A stretch of DNA of 64,000 nucleotides from Alligator mississippiensis (taxonomy: Eukaryota > Chordata > Crocodylia > Alligatoridae): assembly GCF_030867095.1 (NCBI RefSeq), contig NC_081827.1, positions 212,655,310 through 212,719,309 of the forward strand. The letters are read 5' to 3'. Positions 59,626 through 64,000 of this stretch are shown here, one piece after another; positions within the stretch are counted from its first letter, which is position 1, and every line of letters starts with the position of its first letter. The notes beneath the pieces are model-generated. The model was not told where the DNA came from. It saw only the letters and a program-made list of their open reading frames with translations, and made no database searches. Both the position numbers and the translations under genes were made by a program.

Positions 59626-61044
59626 GTAAAACTAAATAAATATCATAAAGTTCCCTTTAAGGTAAACAGGCAAAATAAATATAATTGAAAACTTGACTAT
59701 AAAAGTGGATTTTACTTTTTGGAGGTGTGTGGAACATTTTTTTGTAAAATGACTTAGCTGACAGTGATGACTTTAAATTTAAACATTGGTAAATTTTGTC
59801 TTGAGTTGCATCATTATAATTACCCAGTACTCACACAAAAAGGGACCACTTAAACATGAGAATAAATGTCTGCTTGCATGACTAAAGGGTTTAACTTTTT
59901 TGGAAATAGATTTTTTGTTTAAATTTTGCAAATATTTAATATGTTTTCTATATATAACATGTATTATACTGGAAATGTTTACCTTCTAGTAAAATATGTT
60001 GGGTATGAGAGCTGATCTCAGATGTTAGGCCTGATTTGATTATAACACTTGCACTTAACTGGCATTACAACTTTTGTCTTAAATTTGTAATGAACTTGTT
60101 TTCTGTTAGATTTTTGCTGTTGCTATGCTAACTTTTGAAATTCTTTATTGAGCAAAAATTACTTTGTATTTCAGTACACCTTATTTTAAAAAAAGTTAAC
60201 AATTTTATTCAAAGTTTCGCCCTAGTAAGAATAACCAAGATAATTTTTAATACAAACTAAATTTAACTTCTGCTTATATTTTAAAATAGAATTCATACCA
60301 TATTATAAATTGGTTCTCTAGATAACAGATCAGAATTAAGACATACCAAATTAAGACATCTCTGAAGATATGTTAAAAACTCTCCCTTTATGTGTGTACC
60401 AGTTTTGTAAATAGTAGAGTTCCTGATGTGTGAACTGAAAAGGAAGCAGTAAAAAAAAAAATAAATAAATAAAAATCTAATTTTTTAATAAATAATAGTT
60501 TGACATTTTCCACTCTTAGAATGTCCTTTTTAAACTTGTATGTGAAAATTAAATTAGTCACTTGTATTAATGTGTTCAATAATAGTTCATTTAATTAACT
60601 ATCTTTTAAACAGGTGGGTAATGTTACTCTTTGTGTGGGTCCTCTGACAGTCCAGTGCATACAGTATATTGGTTCCTGAATACCAAAATAACTAAGCAAT
60701 TACCAGCTTACTTTTTTAATGTAAAGTGGTTGAAAGACATGTCAAATTCAGCTTTGAAGGAGAAAATTAATCTATTGTCAGTGAAATGACAATAGATTAT
60801 ATAACATGGCTCCTTTCTCACATCATTACTGAAACATTTTTAGATTATGCTTGTAACTACTACATGATGATTCTGCAATCAAATCCTAGCTCTTTTCCCA
60901 TTTAAAATTTTTAGGAAAAGAAGCATTGAAGCAACTGAATGACATGTTTACATTCCTTTGTCCTGAAGTCATTATAATTGTTGCTCATTGTATTTTGTTG
61001 TTTTTTTTTTTTAATTATATATATATATAAAAGACATTTTAAAG

Positions 61045-61319
61045 CAGTGTCAAATTCACCATGGGCCAGATCTGGATCACAGAGCCAGGAGCAACTGCAG
61101 TAGGTCTGTATTTGGGCAGCAGTGCAGGGCCGTGTTTCAGTGGCATCACAAGTCTAGGGACCTGCTGCCAGTAGCCATGTCAGTTGGAGTCCAGGGACCC
61201 TGAATTCTGCAGTGGGCCATGACCCCTGGCTTCTTGTAGCCTGGTGGGCTAGCCAGCAGGCCAGATGGAATGGTTTCGTGGACTGGATCTGGCCTGCAGG
61301 CTGTATGTTGACACCCCTC
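61045..61319. mobile_element. Non-autonomous hAT transposon (275 bp) in TLK1 intron 1
   Basis: The left end CAGTGTCAAATTCACC and right end GTTGACACCCCTC are inverted repeats, flanked by a perfect 8-bp duplication TTTTAAAG (61037-61044, 61320-61327). It is similar to the family at 3244-3960. Confidence 0.88.
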
Positions 61320-61745
61320 TTTTAAAGGAAAGTAAATTTAGCTCTTTACTAAGGAAGGAGCTTAGCTCTTTTTGTTTTAAATATCACTACAGCTTTCTTC
61401 AGATGCATGACAGGAAAGTAATACCTATTTAGAACAATACCTGTTTTCAGCAATGTTGTTCCAGCCTTCTAGAGAAGTCAACAAATCAGGGTAAAAAAGA
61501 TTAGGAAACATGAAAGAAACTTTTTATTATTCTTAAAATGTGCAGAAGACTTGTAAAAAGACAAAATGCTGCAAATGGAATAGTCAGTAGATTATTCTCC
61601 ATGATCATCTCCTGGTTTTTGTGTTTCTTAAGATGCATCAAGTGAGGCTAGTTGGTTTTTTACATTTTTAAAATTTTTTTTTATTTTTGTATGTTAACTG
61701 AGGTAGGGGCTTACAAGAGGTTAAGAAATAGAGGCTATTAGAAAC

Positions 61746-62027
61746 CAGTGGTTCACTACCTTGTTAGGCACCTCTCAAAACACGCTAGCTCTTAGCTTTG
61801 GCTTTTCCTGACTATGGAAAAACAGTTGCAAAAAGCTCCTCAGAAAGACCACAATGGGTCAGAATGTTTTTGACACAGTACATTCCTGTTTGAAATCTGA
61901 ATTTTATTTTGTGAATCATGTAGGTGTTTCCACACCTAATAGTGCTAATATTGTGCAGTACCCATGACATCCTTAAAAGGATCTCCTGGCACCTTGGAGT
62001 GCTGTGTCACCTAGTTGAGAATCACTT
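61746..62027. mobile_element. Old hAT-like element in TLK1 intron 1
   Basis: The ends CAGTGGTTCACTACC and TAGTTGAGAATCACT are inverted repeats of the CAGTGGTTCTCAACC type. The flanks TTAGAAAC and TTCTAAGC share only 5 of 8 bases, so this is either old or mis-bounded. Confidence 0.5.
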
Positions 62028-62857
62028 TTCTAAGCATTAGGGATATATTGATAAAGGGTAGTTATTTTGCTGGCTTTAGATAACTTAATTGTTAATAAAT
62101 TAATCTGTGTATCTGGAGATATGCGTTGTGTTCCTTCTGTTCTCCCTTTAAAAATGAAAAGGAGCAATTGTTCAACAAGTTAGTTGCAAATGGCTGTAAT
62201 ATTTCTGTTACACATTTAAAAGCTCTTTGTAGTAGCATTGCATTCTTTTAGTTTCAGAGCTTCATTCATGAGTGTTTAGCATTCATAGTATAACAGACAA
62301 GATATGAAAAAATAATTATTTTGCAGGTGTACAGTCAGATTTAAACATGAAAATAGAAATAGCTATTATATTGTAACCAGTATGTTGAATATTGCCAGCA
62401 ATTGTTTTGATAAACATTTGTTTTGATAAATCATACATATTTATGAATTAACAGTTTTCCTGAACACATTTATTTCTTTAATAATAATACTTTATTGCTT
62501 ATGTGAAGTCCAGACTCCTTTTTAATTCTTCTCTTAACTGAATTGTATGATTATCTGAATTCTTAAGTGAAACAACTTCTTTGCAATTAAATTGTGTAAG
62601 TGGCAATGACATTACTAAACCCCCCACTCCATGAGTAGTAACACCAGAAGCCAAACTATGAAAGACAATTTTTGCTGTTTTTAATATTGTTAGATGGTAT
62701 AGCATATTCTGCACACAGGGCCTTATCTGTGCTTTGTCATTTAATGCATGCTATATGTCTGAAGTATCCACAGGGTTAATTGTAAAGAAAAGTTGATTTT
62801 ATTTTTAAAAGATCCTGGTGATCTACATTCTTTGCATTTCAGGTGTGTGTAGTTCGA

Positions 62858-62965
62858 TTCCTTCCTTCCTTCCTTCCTTCCTTCCTTCCTTCCTTCCTTC
62901 CTTCCTTCCTTCCTTCCTTCCTTCCTTCCTTCCTTCCTTCCTTCCTTCCTTCCTTCCTTCCTTCC
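62858..62965 (+). repeat. (TTCC)27 microsatellite
   Basis: A perfect tetranucleotide array of about 27 units, 108 bp, in TLK1 intron 1. Confidence 0.97.
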
Positions 62966-64000
62966 TATGTCCCTTGTTTGTTCTAAGCTTGCACTAGAAC
63001 TTCATATTCAGCTTACAGTAAAAACTACTTAAGAGAGACTGCCATAGTGATTCTGTCTTGCTGACTACACTCTTAAAAAGTTGATCCATGCTTTCACTTT
63101 GGTCATCTGTAGCATAATTACGATATTTGCTAGATGAATTGCTTATTAAGCTGCATATTGTATAAAATTCAGTTGCCAGATTGCATGGCAGAATTAGCAT
63201 TACTAATCATACCATTTTGATTTTAGTTACTTTTCCTATAGTTAACGTTTAACTCCAATATTGTAAATGTCAGTAACTGAAAATAGCATAGTCTATCTTT
63301 GCGTTATATTAGTAATTCATGATTACTTTAGTCTTCCTTGGTCCTTCTTCCCTTTGTTGTGCTTCCAAGATGCACATGAAATTTGTTTATATATTATAAT
63401 ATTGGAGGAATAATGACCCAATTTTCCCCTTATTCCTCATGTCCCTTAGCCTTAGTATTGTTTTTTTCCCATTTCATGGATGATTGAAAGCAGACCAGAC
63501 TGGTTCTCCTGGCTGGGTCATAGTGTGCTGTTCTCTCACTTTGCACCTCCCTGGTAGTGGTATGGCTGTGAAAACAGCAGGCTACTAATGTCTTTCTGTG
63601 ACTGCTTTTTTTTCTTCTTTGCATCATAACTCTTTTTATTAAATGTCTCTTTAAAAGATATGCACATTGTTGTTATATCTATCATTGGGGCTTTGGTTTG
63701 AAATTTGAAATACTTTTCAAAACTGGAAGCATTTTTTTACTTTCAGACAATACTGATGTCCATCCACCTAGTTCAGCCCTTGCCCATGTAATGTTTCTTT
63801 TCTTCAGATGGCAAGATCTACAGTTGTAGAGAAGAACAGAGGCAGTGTGGTAGCAAGATGGAACTCTTGCTATCACAGAAGGAAACCCAGAAGGAAAGTC
63901 TAATCTGGAGAACAGCGGATATGTAAAGTAGGAGGAAAAGAAGTTAAGACCCCAGGTTCTGATGTTAGTTCAGAGGAATGCTGTGGTGGGGAAGTTTCTA

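Larger units (their letters stand above)
50142..64000 (+). other. TLK1 intron 1 (extends past the right edge)
   Basis: The stretch from the exon 1 donor to the window end contains no sequence encoding the next expected TLK1 segment (the conserved MDEL...RRQELLEARF part). I therefore read all of it as first intron, at least 13.9 kb. It holds a T14 run at 50821-50834, a G-run cluster near 51041-51079, and the mobile elements listed separately. Between these (50680-53940, 54450-56700, 57030-58600, 59640-61030, 61330-61740, 62030-62850, 62970-64000) the sequence is AT-rich and apparently unique. Confidence 0.7.

Noticed and set aside
60601-60640. Possible TLK1 exon 2 after a pyrimidine-poor AACAG acceptor
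   Set aside because: Translation in all frames lacks the conserved MDELHSLDPRR-type segment expected next in TLK1.
62830-62860. TTTGCATTTCAG acceptor-like site before the TTCC array
   Set aside because: Good-looking 3' splice signal, but followed directly by a microsatellite with no TLK1 coding sense.

Overview
The window is non-coding-rich vertebrate genomic DNA, most likely from a crocodilian (probably an alligator-type genome). The evidence is many CR1 retrotransposon copies of sauropsid type, several families of non-autonomous hAT-like DNA transposons with 8-bp target duplications, retroviral-type LTRs flanked by 5-bp duplications, and one intron-bearing gene start inside a CpG island. 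The species call rests on the look of the young CR1 3' end (53947-54445) and was not checked by a search.

The only cellular gene I can identify is the 5' end of TLK1 (tousled-like kinase 1) on the + strand. Its first coding exon runs from an ATG at 49988 to a splice donor after 50141. It lies in a CpG island of about 1.4 kb (about 49290-50680) with GC boxes and no TATA box. Everything from 50142 to 64000 reads as intron 1; I found no second exon. A GC-rich upstream ORF ends in a TGA that overlaps the TLK1 ATG (ATGA), and a perfect YY1-type motif sits inside the first coding exon.

Layout. 1-3078: 5' half of a young CR1 on the - strand, with an esterase-type ORF1 carrying one early nonsense codon and an ORF2 open to the window edge. 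3085-13280: older CR1 pieces, hAT-like elements and a probable LTR. 14031-15240: an unrecognised GC-rich block. 15295-20265: hAT-type elements, one of 2.46 kb that itself carries a probable LTR. 21129-22759: an LTR split by a second LTR. 24127-27180: a 3-kb CR1 split by a hAT. 29084-33161: a small inverted-repeat element, a solo LTR and two hATs with perfect duplications. 35520-47320: a foldback, old LINE remnants, palindrome-bearing elements, and a CR1 split by another insertion. 47320-49290: apparently unique DNA upstream of TLK1. The intron holds one CR1, two hAT-type elements, a poly-C-bearing LTR-like segment and a (TTCC)27 array.

The intergenic 49 kb is mostly a stack of nested insertions. 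In several places the insertion order can be read directly. No RNA genes, CRISPR arrays, operons or prokaryotic signals were seen.
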